From contig OX442319.1 in NCBI GenBank assembly GCA_949358305.1, positions 6,634,001 to 6,698,000 on the forward strand: a stretch of 64,000 nucleotides of DNA, in the 5' to 3' direction. The DNA is from Strigamia acuminata (taxonomy: Eukaryota > Arthropoda > Chilopoda > Geophilomorpha > Linotaeniidae). The position numbers and the translations under genes are program-made. How positions within the stretch are numbered: the stretch's first letter is position 1; every line of letters begins with the position of its first letter. Under the pieces are notes generated by a model, which had not been told where the DNA came from, did not search any database, and was given only the letters and a program-made list of their open reading frames with translations. Of the stretch, positions 21,150-32,867 are shown in pieces.

Positions 21150-22010
21150 GGACCATGGGGCATTTAGACACCATGCACGATAAGGAACAACACAGATGAC
21201 GCACAGTTGATTGATATAATCTTTATTGCAGTTGTCTAGGGGTTGCACATTCACCGTGCTATTGCTTAGATCGCTGAGTTGCCTTGCAGCAACCCATCCC
21301 AGTCCAACCGCTGACCACGTCATCATGGGCAGTATGATTGCCTCATTGCAAACTTCCCAGTGATGTTGTCTCCTGTTGCAATTTTAATCGCCATCATCTC
21401 CATCTTAGTGACTAGTCACTCTCGTTCTGTCTCTCCGTGGTTGGTTTTGGCCCAGAAGAGGCCTTGCGAAATCCTCTGCCCTGATTGGCTGCAGTCAGGA
21501 TGTTGCCAGGGGTTGTTGCCAGTGGTCATAAGACGTTGAATTTGGGGCAAATGTTGTGGCAGTTTGATTTTGGGTCAGGTTTAAATTTGCGAGATTCTTG
21601 CATACTCAGCCAATTGCATACAATGCCCCCTAAAACATGAATGACTGCACCCATTCTAGCACGAACTAAACGAGCCCTCAATGCGTGCCAGCAGGCCACT
21701 ACTAACTTAGCAACATATTTAGGGCAGGATACTTATAATGCTCAAGCCCCGGAAAAAGATATTTCCTAGGAAAATTGGTAATATTTTGGTAAATATGTCT
21801 GCGATTTCCCCCGACATGTATGATTCGAACCAACCAGCAAGGAATATGATAAAAGGCAAATGGCGGCAATCTAAAAATTAGTAACTGCGGAATGTCAGGC
21901 AAACTTTATTCCAATTACGTTGGATGGGTTGGGTGACTGCAAGACGACCCAACAACTTAGGTGATGACTCGGTGAACACACAATAAAGATATAATAATCC
22001 CAAACTGGTG
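21150..22010. repeat. LTR-like repeat copies (one inverted, one direct)
   Basis: A block with CAACCCCTAGACAAC and AATAAAGAT.ATA.T followed by a CAAACTG-like end occurs at 23735-23826 (+), at about 21920-22006 (+, partly diverged) and inverted at about 21200-21310. The shared AATAAA near a fixed point suggests the R-U5 part of an LTR or the 3' end of a retroelement. I find no polymerase motifs beside it. Confidence 0.45.
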
Positions 22011-23030
22011 ACCTATAATTCCGATGCGCGACAGCATCAGTCCCACCAAGTTATGGTGCGGCATATTAGAATTACTCGTACGCGCAGTCATTCAAGTTTA
22101 CGATATTCATATGCGCGGCAGTGAAGTCGCAGCTAGTAATTCATTTGTGCATCTACTAGTAGTTTGAAAAAGACCCAAAGGTTTAACTTTAACGGTAACA
22201 CTTAAGCGGGTTAGAAGCACCTAATTCTCTATAGGATAGCAATCTTATCTGGATACATTTAAGAACATCTGCAATAGGCTTGGTCTAAGTGAGGAATTTC
22301 TTCGTTGTGTCAATCCAGAACATGGTGTCCTCAATATTGTGTTGCTTTATGTAAATGTTAAACACAAGTTAAAAAAAAAAGTTTTAAAAAAGTTAGACAA
22401 AATACTAATTTCAAAAATAATAAAAAAATTGTTAGAAATAAACCAAAAAAAAGCAAACAAAAATAAATAAAGTTTTCACAATTTACTCAGGAATAGGAGC
22501 TTGCTCTAAAATTACTACTATTCTTTCTTCATTAAAACAAAATAAACAAAAAAAAATAAAAAGTTAAAAAATATCTATAAAAAAATGAAAATAAAAAGTT
22601 AAAAAATATATATATAAAAATGACAAATGCCAAACAAAATATTTACCGAAAATCAAAACAAAATAAACATACAAAAAATAAAAAGTTAAAAAAAGGCACC
22701 GCGAATTCCTCGTTCGTGAATAAAATTCCTCGATCTCAGTGCCAGTGTCTGCACTTCGCCTCGCACGACCAGTCAGCAAAGGATATTGGATTTTCAAATT
22801 GTTCTTTTAATGTTGAATCGGACTGTTGTACAGTACATTGCGTTTACTGAATGTTATTAAGCTGTTGCAATACGGACGAATTAGAATTGAATTAGAATAT
22901 GTTTATTATGTAACACCCTTTATATGGTCGTGGAAAGAGGTGGTTGCTGAACAGAGACTGGCACTGGATGTGTATAGGGACACTGATACCCAAGGTGTGC
23001 TCAACTGATGCTTATTTTTCTTCATCTAGG
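22011..23030. other. Low-complexity and unassigned DNA
   Basis: 22370-22695 is A-rich with recurring AATAAAAAGTTAAAAAA. The rest shows no exon with splice support. Confidence 0.4.
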
Positions 23031-23088
23031 ACTGTCTCTTCATCTAGGACTGTCTCATCATCTAGGACTGTCTCATCAAGGACTGCTC
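23031..23088 (+). repeat. 18-bp minisatellite, about 3.5 units
   Basis: Units of about 18 bp read TCATCTAGGACTGTCTCW. The flanking GACTGCTCTCAGAGACTGGC is nearly matched in inverse at 23577-23603. Confidence 0.85.
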
Positions 23089-24484
23089 TCAGAGACTGGC
23101 AGACGATGACGAGCATCACCTTACCGCGATGTTGCACAGCGAGTTGCACAGCTACATTCGCGGCAATAAAATACTATTACCATACATGTTGAAAAATGCG
23201 CCTACGTTAAAAAAGACGGTCATAAAGGCGCAAATCGGCCATTTAAAGGGTGCAGTTCTTAAAATAGAGTACTGAATGGGAAATGCAGTGCATACTCTTG
23301 GAAGCACGTTGGCATCAAACACGAGACCAGCGAGAGTATCTGCATGGCCACAAGTCCCTATCCAGTACAAACAAAACTGACAAGTGAGTGGAACCTATTG
23401 GTGGCCAAACAAAATTTTTGCAAGATATTTGTATTGTATTTGGATTGGTGTTCTGAACAGATTCAGGATGTGTGTATGTTAATAAACCGCACCAAACACC
23501 AGGAACTGGTTGAACCATGAACTGGTTGATCCATGATAGTTAAGTTTAAAATTTAGTAAATTAGACCAGTCTCTGCCAGTGCCAGTCTCTGAGAGCAGTC
23601 CATAAATGAGTGACCGCAATCAGAAATCATAATACTTAGGCATACATACAATTAAATTAAATTTATCAAATAATAAATCCTTAACAAGCAAAAGACTGTC
23701 AAAAGCTAAGTTAAATCTAACCTAACCTGGGTTGGGTGGCTGCAAAGTGACCCAACAACCTAGGCAATAACACGATGAGCATGCAACCCCTAGACAACCG
23801 TAATAAAGATATAATAATCCCAAACTGTGTTTATCTGTATTGTTTCTAATCGTGAATGCTGTCCAAACATCCTATATGGTCTTTCCCTGGCCGTGAAGCC
23901 GACCGACTGCCACTCGCAACTTTTAAAGCAGTCTGACTTTGTGTGGGGAATAATTCTGGCTAGTGAGTCGCCACACCTAGTATAACTAAAATGTGGGTGT
24001 AACCTTGATGCTTAGTTCTTTAACTGGTCAATTTATGGAAAACTGTGAAGTGAATAGCGAGATCTTGGCTACCCTTTACAACACTGGACGTTTCCAATAA
24101 GGAATAAGTATCCAGCGGCATCAACATTGATTGTCGTTTTAACATGGGAATTAAGTCGTGATTGTTTTTAAACATTCTTATAACAGGTAGTTGGTTTAGA
24201 ATCCAAAAACATCTGTCGAATGTCGAGCAAGTTTTGCTGACATTTAAATATGTGAAAGACTTCTATCTAATTAATATTCTCTAATGTGGTCCACCTGTCT
24301 TGTATGTGTTGACAAAGGTGCAATACAACTTTCAAAGCATAAAAACCAAAAACTTAGCGGTTCTTCGAAGTAACTGTTGGTATAAATAGAATTAATGGTT
24401 TATTTCTTTTGTGCCATATTAATTGAATAGACAAAACTTTTAAACGAACGGTATGCCATAGGAGCTGCTGAGGATCCTCTAGTT
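23089..24484. other. Unassigned intergenic DNA with one LTR-like block
   Basis: It contains the third LTR-like block (23735-23826, see 21150-22010). No supported exon otherwise. Confidence 0.4.
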
Positions 24485-24825
24485 CAGCATTTCTGAAACT
24501 GTAGGCGCGGGCTGATTTTTGGTGTTTGGGTGTTCAATCACTTCGTCGCCCAAAACTTTTGTTTACAAATTTTTTTTTTTTAATTTTTGTCAATTCTAAT
24601 TCCAACTTACTGCCTGCAGTTGGTTGCAATACACTGCAGGCTATAGCAAAAGCTTCAAAATCCTCACAAAAATCTCTCAAAATCTACAAAAACCATCCAA
24701 AAACCTCCGAAAACCAGCCAAAAATGGAGGTTTGCAGCTATTGTAAGACCCCAAAGTGATGAATTTTGCAGGATGGGAAAAATGTAATACCTTTCTTAAA
24801 AATGGGTTGCAATGGTAAAAGTTCG
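24485..24825 (+). mobile_element. hAT-like non-autonomous element Z, copy 1
   Basis: Similar in the same orientation to 43263-43662: left end CAGCATTTCTGAAACTGTAG versus CAGCGTTTCCCAAACTGTGG. Both then share GTGTTCAATCACTT, CAAAATCTACAAAAAC and GATGAATTTTGCAGGATGGG. CAG ends with TTTCCCAAACT-type termini are common among hAT-Charlie elements. I see no target duplication here. Confidence 0.65.
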
Positions 24826-25392
24826 TTAATTCTCCAGTGCCGACTGGTGGCGGCAAGTTGGGCACATAAAATCATTTATTTGTTGATGTTAATGAAAGGG
24901 GCGATTTATTTTTATTTTTGTTTTTTTAACACATTTTTCTTTTCCAAATTCATAGCGCTAAAAAACCGTATTTGATTCCCACTAGGAGAACATGTCGTCA
25001 ACAAAGTACTGTGTTTGTTTCTATGTAAACAATTGGTTGAATGTCGACTCGCGAGTTGCGGCAACAACCGCAACGAGCGTGTGAACTGTCATTTTAGCCT
25101 AACAGCAGGAAAAAGGGAGATAGGAGGAAAAAAAATTGAAATGGGGGAGTCGGACACGAAATCCGTTTAATCGTGGAACCACCCGTTCCCCGTCGAAAAA
25201 AATTTAAATAATAGGAGAAAAAAATGATGAGTTATAACTTTTAACCGATATTCGCAAGCGACTTGAGAACTTTTTTCCCCCTTATCAAACACCATTCCTC
25301 CTAGAATATTTTTTTTTCCAAAGTAGAAAAAAAATTATAGATTTAAAAAACCAAAAAAAAAAAAATAGTTATATTTCTGTTTTAAAAAGAAA
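24826..25392. other. 5' flank of the coiled-coil gene
   Basis: No exon seen. A-rich just before the ATG at 25393. Confidence 0.45.
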
Positions 25393-27334
25393 ATGGAAAG
25401 CGGGACCGGAAACGTTCTTCTTCGTCGCCTATTCGGTAAAAACAGCAAGAAAAGTCACGAAGATTTAGCAAACGAATCGCACGATTCTTTTTCGGGCGAC
25501 TTGGCAGGTTCGTCGACGGACAACGAGGGGCAAAACATGGGGCAACCAATCGGAGGATCGAGTAGCACGTCAATTGTATTGAAGGATGCCGATAGTTTAT
25601 TGCAATATCTCAAAAGGTTGAATCTCGTAACGGAAGATGTGTCTGCGAAACAGAATCGCAAGTGGAGCGATCAGGAGTCGAGTTTGCACCAGGAGGCGGA
25701 GAGACTCGAGACGCAGTACAGGGAAGTGGAAGCCACGCTCAAGAATATCGCCGTGGTTAAAAATCAATTGAAAGCCGTGAAGAAAGACCAGAGGAACATG
25801 GCCACCACGATAGATGCCTTGCAAAGACAAGGTAAAATGTTTAAAGCGAGAAAACATTGCTGAAAAAGTATTCGGGTTTATAAAAGTTGTTCAATTGAGT
25901 ATTTAGAAAATTAATTTTTTTTTTATGTTTAAGGAAAAATCAGTCGTATAAAACAAATTTTTTTGATTGTATTTTTTTAAGGGAGATTATCTGCAAAGAT
26001 TAAAAATATTTAATAAAAAAAATACAATAATAAAAACTGATTTTTCTTTGCAAATTAAAAAGATTAGCTTATAAATTTTTAATTCTCAATTATTATCCCG
26101 TTGGACATGGGTTTACGGTAATGTCCTGTTTCGCCGAATCCTGTTTCGCCGAAAATTGAATTCCCGTTTTGCCGAAACTGAAAAAAGTGAGTGATTGATC
26201 AAAAAAAAGGTTTTGCATAAAAAACCCAGTAAGGTTAGGTTTGCGGGGGTCAAGGGGGGGGCGCAGCCCCCCCCTTGTTAGCCCTTCTTAGGAATTGTGT
26301 GGAAATTTTGTGGAAATGTGTGGAAATGTGGAAAAACGAAAAATTTGAAAAATTGATCGATTACTCACTTTTTTCATTTTCGGCGAAACAGGAATTCAAT
26401 TTTCGGAGAAACATTTCGGCGAAACGGGATTCGGCGAAACAGGATTCGGCGAAACAGGTTTTTGGGATTTTAGTTAAACAGTTTATAGCGGCATGCGGTA
26501 TAAGTGAAAAAGCTGATTTATTTGTTTTTTTTTTTTACTTAAAAGAGCCCGGATGAATAATTATGTTGGAATTTGGGCCTGAAATTTAAGTTTTCTTAAT
26601 TTTCTGAAGATTATTACTAAAATCAGGGTAAATTTGGAGAAGTTTAGGCCAATTTCCTACATTTTGAACATCTAAAAATGCTTTTTATGCTTGTTTAGGC
26701 TCAATTTTTATTTAAAAAAACCGTAGAAAATATTAGGAAAAATGAAAAACCGGAAACCTCGATTTTTAGAGCTGGTTTTGCGGTTTTGAGTAAACCGCAA
26801 TCCTAAATTTTAACATAAAATTATAAACTAAGATTTAAAATTTGAATTCCCACAGAAGAAGCTGTGATGGAGGCAGAAATACGTAAATTCGAAGAAGGTC
26901 TGCTGAGCCAATACCGTAAATCCCTATTCAGCGGAGAGTGCAAAATGGCCGAATTAGAAGCACTTCAAGCCACAGTGTCGCACAAAAAACGTGCGCTCGA
27001 ATTATTAGACGAATTAATTTCACGCGCCCTGACCATGCCCACTACTAGCGACGCCAATGCTCTGTCACTGAAAGCCGTGGCGAGGAGAGGAGCGCGCATT
27101 CCGGCTGCTAGAACCGAGGCTCTGAGAGCGCACGCCCGCGCCAGACGACGCGATCGGGATATCAGAGCAGAACGAGCCGCCGGTATTCACGGGTTTAGTG
27201 CGGCTGTAGATTCCACTTCTGATTTGCCACGCCCGGACACGAGTATACGGACACTTTTTGGTGATTTGTTTACCCAGACGGGCCACGAAGAACCCGAAAT
27301 TATTCCTTTGACGTATTTTGAGACCTCGGTTTAA
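25393..27334 (+). CDS. Two-exon coiled-coil protein, 305 residues, function unknown
   Basis: Exon 1 is 25393-25831 and exon 2 is 26856-27334. Donor G|GTAAAA and acceptor CCCACAG|AA join in phase (G plus AA gives glutamate). Residues 1-60 are polar, with a basic start (LLRRLFGKNSKKSHEDLANE) and a serine/glycine-rich stretch. Residues about 70-210 are strongly helical and charged (KQNRKWSDQESSLHQEAERL, then RNMATTIDALQRQEEAVMEA), as in a long coiled coil that continues unbroken across the splice junction. Residues 220-260 are arginine/alanine-rich (ARRGARIPAARTEALRAHAR). The C-terminus is TRTLFGDLF-like and acidic, ending YFETSV. There is no signal peptide or membrane span. I do not recognise the family; a structural or adaptor role is only a guess. 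The intron carries a fold-back element. Confidence 0.75.
26125..26458. mobile_element. Fold-back element with short tandem repeats in inverted arms
   Basis: The left arm repeats CCTGTTTCGCCGAAT and ends in CTGAAAAAAGTGAGT. The right arm is the inverse (ACTCACTTTTTTCATTTTCGG, then TTCGGCGAAACAGGA repeated). In the centre is an 11-bp hairpin, CAAG8 / C8TTG (26251-26277), with a 5-nt loop. It lies in the intron of the coiled-coil gene. The arrangement recalls Drosophila FB-type elements with arms made of small tandem units. Confidence 0.75.
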
Positions 27335-27629
27335 TTATTTATTCTTTTCACTTTTATTTTTATTTTTATTTCAAATAAGAAAATGTTGGAATACAAAATT
27401 TGTTAAGTTTTAAGAACATTTTGGAATGATTTTTCCTGTTTTTAATAATCAACTTTTTCTAATCTTTTTTGTACATTCATGGTTTATTGAGCTGGAGAAC
27501 GAGAAAAAAAACGAAAAATTATTAAGGACAATTAAAAGATGAGTAAGAAACAAAAGATTCTCATTTTTATGAATTTTATCTCGCATATCTGTCACTAGTC
27601 GTCGTAGATGTGCTATGTGACGATAAATT
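27335..27629. other. 3' flank of the coiled-coil gene
   Basis: AT-rich, with no feature beyond the 3' untranslated region that would be expected here. Confidence 0.4.
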
Positions 27630-27918
27630 ATCACGAGGAGTCAGCAGCCAATCTGCACAGTCGCAAAGCAAAGCTCCGATTTGCACGAGTTTATTCATCA
27701 CTTCCGCTTCCGCGATAGACGAAGATGGCGCGCACACGCTTAGTGAATGCATAGCAGTTGTTTTCTGCTTTCATCTTAATATTCGTGAAGCATCCGACCC
27801 TGTCGTTACTTGTGGTATGTTTTATGAGGTCCATACTTCATAGTGTGTGCTTAAATTGGAATATTTACTTGTAGTAAGACCACATATGAAATACATATAT
27901 GTGGCAGTGAGTAAAAGA

Positions 27919-28668
27919 CGAGGGGGGCGACATTCGACCGAATCTCTGACAATGGCTTCCGAATCCCGCCCGAATCTTTCCGAATCCCACCCGAATCTTT
28001 CCGAATCCCACCCGAATCTTTCCGAATCCCACCGAATCTTCGAATCTCGAATCTTTAAGTTGTATACAAATCGAGATAAATAAAAACAAAATTTATGATT
28101 AAAAAATGTAATAATATTTTTAAAAGAAACTTCCTTGAAATTGTCCTTGAAATTGTCCTTGAAATTGTCCGTAAAATCATCATCGGAAGAAATTATACCT
28201 GCGCACCTCGCTGCGCGGTATCTGCGCATGCGCATTTATGATTTAGCGCGAACTTCAAATTAATCCCGGAATCGAGCCCGGAATTCATCATTGTTCGCAA
28301 TTGTGATTGCATTTGATTGCGTGCTATTTTACCTCGTATTTTACCACATTTCACTAAGAGTTAAAATTAAAATAAAAAAACATTCCCACTTCACTAAATT
28401 TATTTGAAAAAAATTATATGAATCTTTCTGAATCCCATCCGAATCCCGCCGAATCCCACCGAATCCCGCCGAATCCCACCGAATCCCATCCGAATCTCCC
28501 CGAATCTCATTCGAATCCCCCCGAATCCCCCGAATCTATCCGAATCCCCCCGAATCCCAGCCGAATCCCCCGAATCTTTCCGAATCTTTCCGAATCCCAT
28601 CCGAATCTTTCGAATCCCAAAGAAGATTCGAATCTCTGACAAGCAGATTCTGATTGTCGCACCCCTCG
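27919..28668 (+). mobile_element. Element Q: 750-bp non-autonomous element with 8-bp target duplication
   Basis: The ends are CGAGGGGGGCGACA and, inverted, TGTCGCACCCCTCG. GTAAAAGA flanks both sides (27911-27918 and 28669-28676). Inside are two arrays of CGAATC-based 10/11-mers (27948-28045 and 28419-28635), both in the same orientation, and a 12-bp array CCTTGAAATTGT (28130-28172). The 8-bp duplication fits hAT, although the terminal bases are not the usual CA or TA. A related left end occurs at 56672 (GAGGGGTATGACATTAAACC). Confidence 0.75.
28419..28635 (+). repeat. 10-bp minisatellite CGAATCCCRC
   Basis: About 20 units with the variants CGAATCCCAC, CGAATCCCGC, CGAATCCCAT, CGAATCTCCC and CGAATCTTTC, mostly 10 bp with some 11 bp. 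Part of element Q. Apparent serine/proline/glutamate peptides in it are translation artefacts. Confidence 0.9.
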
Positions 28669-28735
28669 GTAAAAGACCACCGTATCAAATTATATATGCG
28701 GCATTTATAAGTTGCTACCCACAACATCTACAAAA

Positions 28736-29924
28736 TTGTAGGTTAATTCTTTCAAGTGATTGTAGAAAACATTAAATTCTCCAATAAGGAGGAAAAACAA
28801 ACCGCCTAAAGTCTGTGCCCAGTATCTCGATGCAAAATCCCTATTCGAGAAGACAAATGCAACAACACACAAGCAATTTTTAGAAATAATAATGGATAAT
28901 AGTAATATTCACTTAATGTGTGCAATAAACATTTTAGACTCAAAAAATGGAATTTAGTGCTGGATTTTTATAATTTATGGGAATAGTAGACGCTGGTTCA
29001 GGAATTTCAGGCACATGAACGTCAGTTTACCAAATGGGTAGTGTTTCCAATTACATAATTTGAATTTACTTTATTTTATTGAGCACTCCAATGAAGTAAA
29101 TACTTAAAAGGAAATTACGCAAGTTTCTGGACGCTCTAGATGTGGTTGTACAACTGACGATGGAGATGACGACAGTGATACTGGCATCTACGTAGAGACA
29201 GAACAGTCAAATATGGTGTCACGAATGACAGAAGGGAGATCATTCCACAATTGGGCACAGCTGTAAGGAAAAGAATTAGTCTGGTAGCTAGTATTGCTAG
29301 AGTTGATCACAGTACGCACGATTACAGGAGGGGTGAAGGTGGTTTTGCCCACTGACCTAACCCTCTACCACAGGTAGCGTAGTTGGTCCGCGGTGCTTTT
29401 AGTCAGGAGGAATCTAACAACTGATCCATAAAGGAATTTAAGAACTAGCGTCCAGGTCAGAAATGGGGAAAGAAAGCACATAGGTCTTTACTCTTTGAAA
29501 ACCAATGCTTTACTGAATTAACAATACATAATTTGATAATAAAGAAAACTAGGCTTAACAAACATGAGAAAAATATGAAATGACACAGAAAATAGAGAAA
29601 CAACGTAGGAAATTCAGAAATAACAGACAGAGTAATAATTACAGAAAAATGGATAACTAACATTAACAAGTGAGAAATAATAGCAATTTGATAACAAATA
29701 TCTCAAAAAGGCATAAATCAATCACCATAACAACAGTCATGTTCTAATTCTCTATCCTAAAGTCACTCTAAACAGTTACAAGTATGAAAATAGAACACAA
29801 TATTAAAATCTTTCCAAAAATTCTGTTATACATTTTTAAGATCTCATTATCTAAAACGTTTAGAAAATTAATTTTTATCCGAGATTGAAATAACATTTTT
29901 TCGATTTAGATTTTTACATTGCAT
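28736..29924. other. Unassigned DNA with repeat V
   Basis: About 29260-29330 (GGCACAGCTGTAAGGAAAAG, AATTAGTCTGGTAGCTAGTA, GTTGATCACA) recurs at 30735-30800. No supported exon. Confidence 0.4.
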
Positions 29925-30358
29925 TTAGATGGCTTGAATTGAACCAATGCTGAATTTGACGTTCTGTTTCAAGAGCTTGTTATAATATAGAATCCCCTTT
30001 TCTTCATCTTTTAGCTTTGTCAAATACAAAAACGAAACTTTGTAATAAATTTCGCAAATTTTAAAATGACCCTCGGGGATAAAGTAAAGACTACTCAAAA
30101 TCCTAGCTAGTATAACTTTATCTGTTGTCTCTTTCAATAATATCATATCTGCAGAAAGTATAAACACATGAAATAAAATAAAATAAAATAAACGATCAAA
30201 ACAACACGATTCAAAATAATACAAATATTGGCCAGAACACCAGTTATCAGAGTCTTCAACGACCATTTCCAAAAACAATTCGTTAAAATCTTTGATGGCC
30301 CTTCCGATTGCTTGAGTAAGAATAACGTTATAAACATCCGTATCCGTATGTTTTTGCC
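29925..30358 (-). CDS. Possible last two exons of an unidentified helical protein
   Basis: The terminal exon 30148-29925 follows a good acceptor (TACTTTCTGCAG) and encodes 74 residues including ILARILSSLYFIPEGHFKI and KDEEKGILYYNKLLKQNVKF before TAA. A candidate preceding exon (30358-30206; acceptor AATAAG, donor CGT|GTTGTT) encodes IGRAIKDFNELFLEMVVEDS and DNWCSGQYLYYFES, and joins in phase. The first exon's borders are weak. The pattern of short amphipathic helices could be TPR-like, but I cannot name a family. It may be a decayed gene. Confidence 0.35.
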
Positions 30359-30472
30359 CTTATTTTGAATAATTAAGCTTAGTGGTATCGCGTAGATCTC
30401 TTGAAAAAAAATTTCAGGTTCTACATTAGCCGGCATATTGTCGAAAAATGTAAAAATGTAAAAAAAATGTAA

Positions 30473-30740
30473 AAATGATTTAATTAAACTTACAATTGAA
30501 GGAAGAAATGTGAAAGGTGCGGTTGGAAAAGTAAGAAGAGAAAAGTTGTGTGGGAACAGGACCGATAGATTGGTTATCAAGGGTGCAGAGATGGTGAGAA
30601 TGGGGAGTGTCAAAGGCCTTTGACACATCTCTCTTGGCCATATGCAAGACATGGTTGCGAATAAAACACTGGATAATATCTATACACAGGGCATTAGAGC
30701 CAGGTCTAGAGCCATATGGCTTGGAGGAAGAGTGGGGCAC
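30473..30740 (-). pseudogene. Non-LTR retrotransposon (LINE) reverse-transcriptase fragment
   Basis: The minus strand reads RDVSKAFDT followed by LFSSYFSNRTFHIS. The first is the conserved RT motif (D-x-SKAFDTV) and the second the SYLSNR motif of LINE reverse transcriptases. The catalytic YxDD block is absent, so it is a truncated copy. A second copy lies at 33175-33420. Confidence 0.8.
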
Positions 30741-30984
30741 AGTGGTAAGGAAAAGAATTAGCCTGGTAGCTAGTAATGCGAAAGTTGATCACAATACGAT
30801 TACCCTGTGTATGGCGGGTGGACACGTCAGAATGAAAGTTGGCGGCAATACTGGGCGCAGGGTGGTGTCGGTTATGGATGCCATCAGTGATAGTTGAGTT
30901 TGTCATGAAGGTGCAGGAGGTTGGTCAATGTCAGAAGATTATATCGGTTACAATACGAGGTGACACGGGTTCTAGGAGGTAGGC

Positions 30985-31110
30985 CTGTGCGATTACTCTT
31001 TGAAGAAAATGCAAATTCGATACTGCAGTTTGGCAATTTTTTTGCGCTATATTTTGCATTCGCGATATATTGCTTAGAATAAGCGGTGTAATCGCAATGT
31101 ATCGCAATTT
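30985..31110 (+). repeat. Dispersed repeat T, copy 1
   Basis: TAGGCCTGTGCGATTACTCT through GATACTGCAGTTTGGCAATT matches 32453-32560. A TAGG-type start could be a hAT end, but no right end or duplication is visible. Confidence 0.6.
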
Positions 31111-31331
31111 ATTGCAACGCACCGAATGGCATGGCAACTTCGTTAGCATAACATTTGGAAAATCTGTTTCGATTAGACAATGTTCTTCTCTGTCCACAAC
31201 AATCATGTCAGGGTGTTCGCCGATGCGCGTAATCATGGTTTGAAGTAAATTTAAAACAGTCTAACACTGTAAAAAAAAAGTAGATCTTTCCGTTACATTT
31301 CCCAATAGCTTTTCCATACAGGAAATCTCAC

Positions 31332-31445
31332 TTTGTTTGCAGTGGAAGTTGGGCTGGAGACTATCAAACACATTCGTCCCGAACAGGGATTCAGTAAGAA
31401 AAGGATGCCGTCTTTTGGCTCCAATGTTCGACGCCCATAGGGATA
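31332..31445 (-). CDS. Orphan internal exon of an unidentified gene
   Basis: An acceptor with a T-run (TTTTTTTTTAG) and a GTGAGA donor frame 114 nt. The only sensible frame encodes 37 residues: SLWASNIGAKRRHPFLTESL, then FGTNVFDSLQPNFHCKQ. Composition and splice signals look coding. No partner exons found; it could belong with the exons at 29925-30358 on the same strand, but nothing proves it. Confidence 0.4.
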
Positions 31446-31589
31446 CTAAAAAAAAGAAGGAAAAAAACCATTAAAAACTAATTTTTAATATAATTATTAA
31501 CTTCAATTCCTGTTGCAATTTTCTCTTGTCGAACCCCTACGATATTCATTTCTTTCTACCTTGTTTACATTTCTTTTTCATTGGAATTT

Positions 31590-32110
31590 AGGTTTCCTTG
31601 GGCCGGCACCAACATTGGTTGCGTCGATGTTGGTGTGTTCTGTGCTTTGATTTGCGTGGATGCAATGGATTTAGAAAATGAAGGAACCTCGAAGTGACCA
31701 GTCTGTGGCATGGTTGCATAAGTGTTTATTTGCATAGAAATCATAGGTGGCGCAACACGACGTGCTTGACGTGCGTCACAAAATATCAACAGAAAGAAAT
31801 GGAGTGTAAAACACTCCAGATGTCTTCGCTGCTTGGGCCGGTGCCTACGTTATTCATGTGAAAATGATGAAAAACGAGTGTGGAAGACGTGAGAATGTGT
31901 GTACAGCTCGTGCACACTACACACATTTGGCGATGTTGTAGGATGTTTGTGATGATGTTATTGTGTGTTGGTCCAGATGGGGCCAATCCTCGCACAGGCA
32001 CCTCAAGGGCATGCTTGGCCTGTGCCATGCCCTAAATGAGTAACTAAATGGCCCACTACTGTCTAGTAGTTTATAATGGCCCTAGAAAATAATAATAAAA
32101 GCAACTTATT
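31590..32110. repeat. Dispersed repeat U, copy 1
   Basis: 31835-32110 matches 32868-33190 over its length (AAAATGATGAAAAACGAGTG, CTACTAGACAGTAG region, AACTTACAATTG end). In the second copy the LINE fragment follows directly, so U and the RT fragment are parts of one retroelement read on the minus strand. Confidence 0.7.
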
Positions 32111-32452
32111 TAATTGAACTTACAATTGTGGCTCCAACAACATGGGAGCAGCCATGTTGATTTATACATGAGGATAGAGAAGTAAACTCTGGTGTGAAAA
32201 ATTAGAACTAAAAACAACATCTGGGCTGGCCACAGCAAAGTGCTCTGAGCCAGATATAGAAATGCATGAGGCATCATGCAGCCTTGTACAACAAGGACTG
32301 AATGGCCATTACAAACAGTTAGAAAAATATAAATAGATAATTGAACAATTATAAAATGTCAATAGCAATGCTTGGACATTATGGGTAAAAACCACTGTCT
32401 AAAATTCGCACCTGCCGAGTTTGCCGTTATCTGCCAGAAATTAATACTTGTT

Positions 32453-32560
32453 AATAGGCCTGTGCGATTACTCTTTGAAGCGAATGCGAATGCGATACTG
32501 CAGTTTGGCAATTTTTTTGTTATTTTTTTGCGAAACTCGGCATCGGCATCGCTTATGTTA
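32453..32560 (+). repeat. Dispersed repeat T, copy 2
   Basis: Second copy of the TAGGCCTGTGCGATTAC repeat; see 30985-31110. Confidence 0.6.
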
Positions 32561-32867
32561 GAAGAAGCGGTGTTATATTATCTATACAAAATAAAAATAT
32601 GTATACAAATAAATTTATCCAAAAGTTTTACCTAATGTTATTATAATTACAAATAGAAATTGGTTACAGTTAAAAGAAATGACTTAACAAAAAAAATTAA
32701 ATTAAATTAAAAAAAAAACCATAAAGTTACAAACAATACATCAAATCCTTCTTTTCAAAGTTTCTCAAAGTTTCTTTAAGACAAGAATTTCGTTCCTCAA
32801 TTTCACTATTTTTAATTTCAATTTTGGCACCAAATTTCTATAGTGGTCGACTTGAATTGTGCTTGGG

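Larger units (their letters stand above)
27630..28735 (+). repeat. Dispersed repeat Y, copy 2, split by element Q
   Basis: 27630-27918 matches 18527-18780 and the start of 19850. 28669-28735 resumes with AAAGACCACCGTATCAAATTA..TATGCGGCAT and TAAGT..C, as at 19900-19970. Element Q (27919-28668) interrupts it. Confidence 0.65.

Noticed and set aside
24485-24825. An 8-bp target duplication for element Z
   Set aside because: The flanks at this copy and at 43263-43662 do not match over 8 bp, so I claim family similarity only.
28419-28635. A CRISPR-like array
   Set aside because: The units are contiguous 10/11-mers with no unique spacers, in an animal genome, and sit inside a transposable element.
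29457-29669. A small hydrophobic membrane protein on the minus strand
   Set aside because: T-rich composition alone explains the hydrophobic residues; no start context or conservation is visible.
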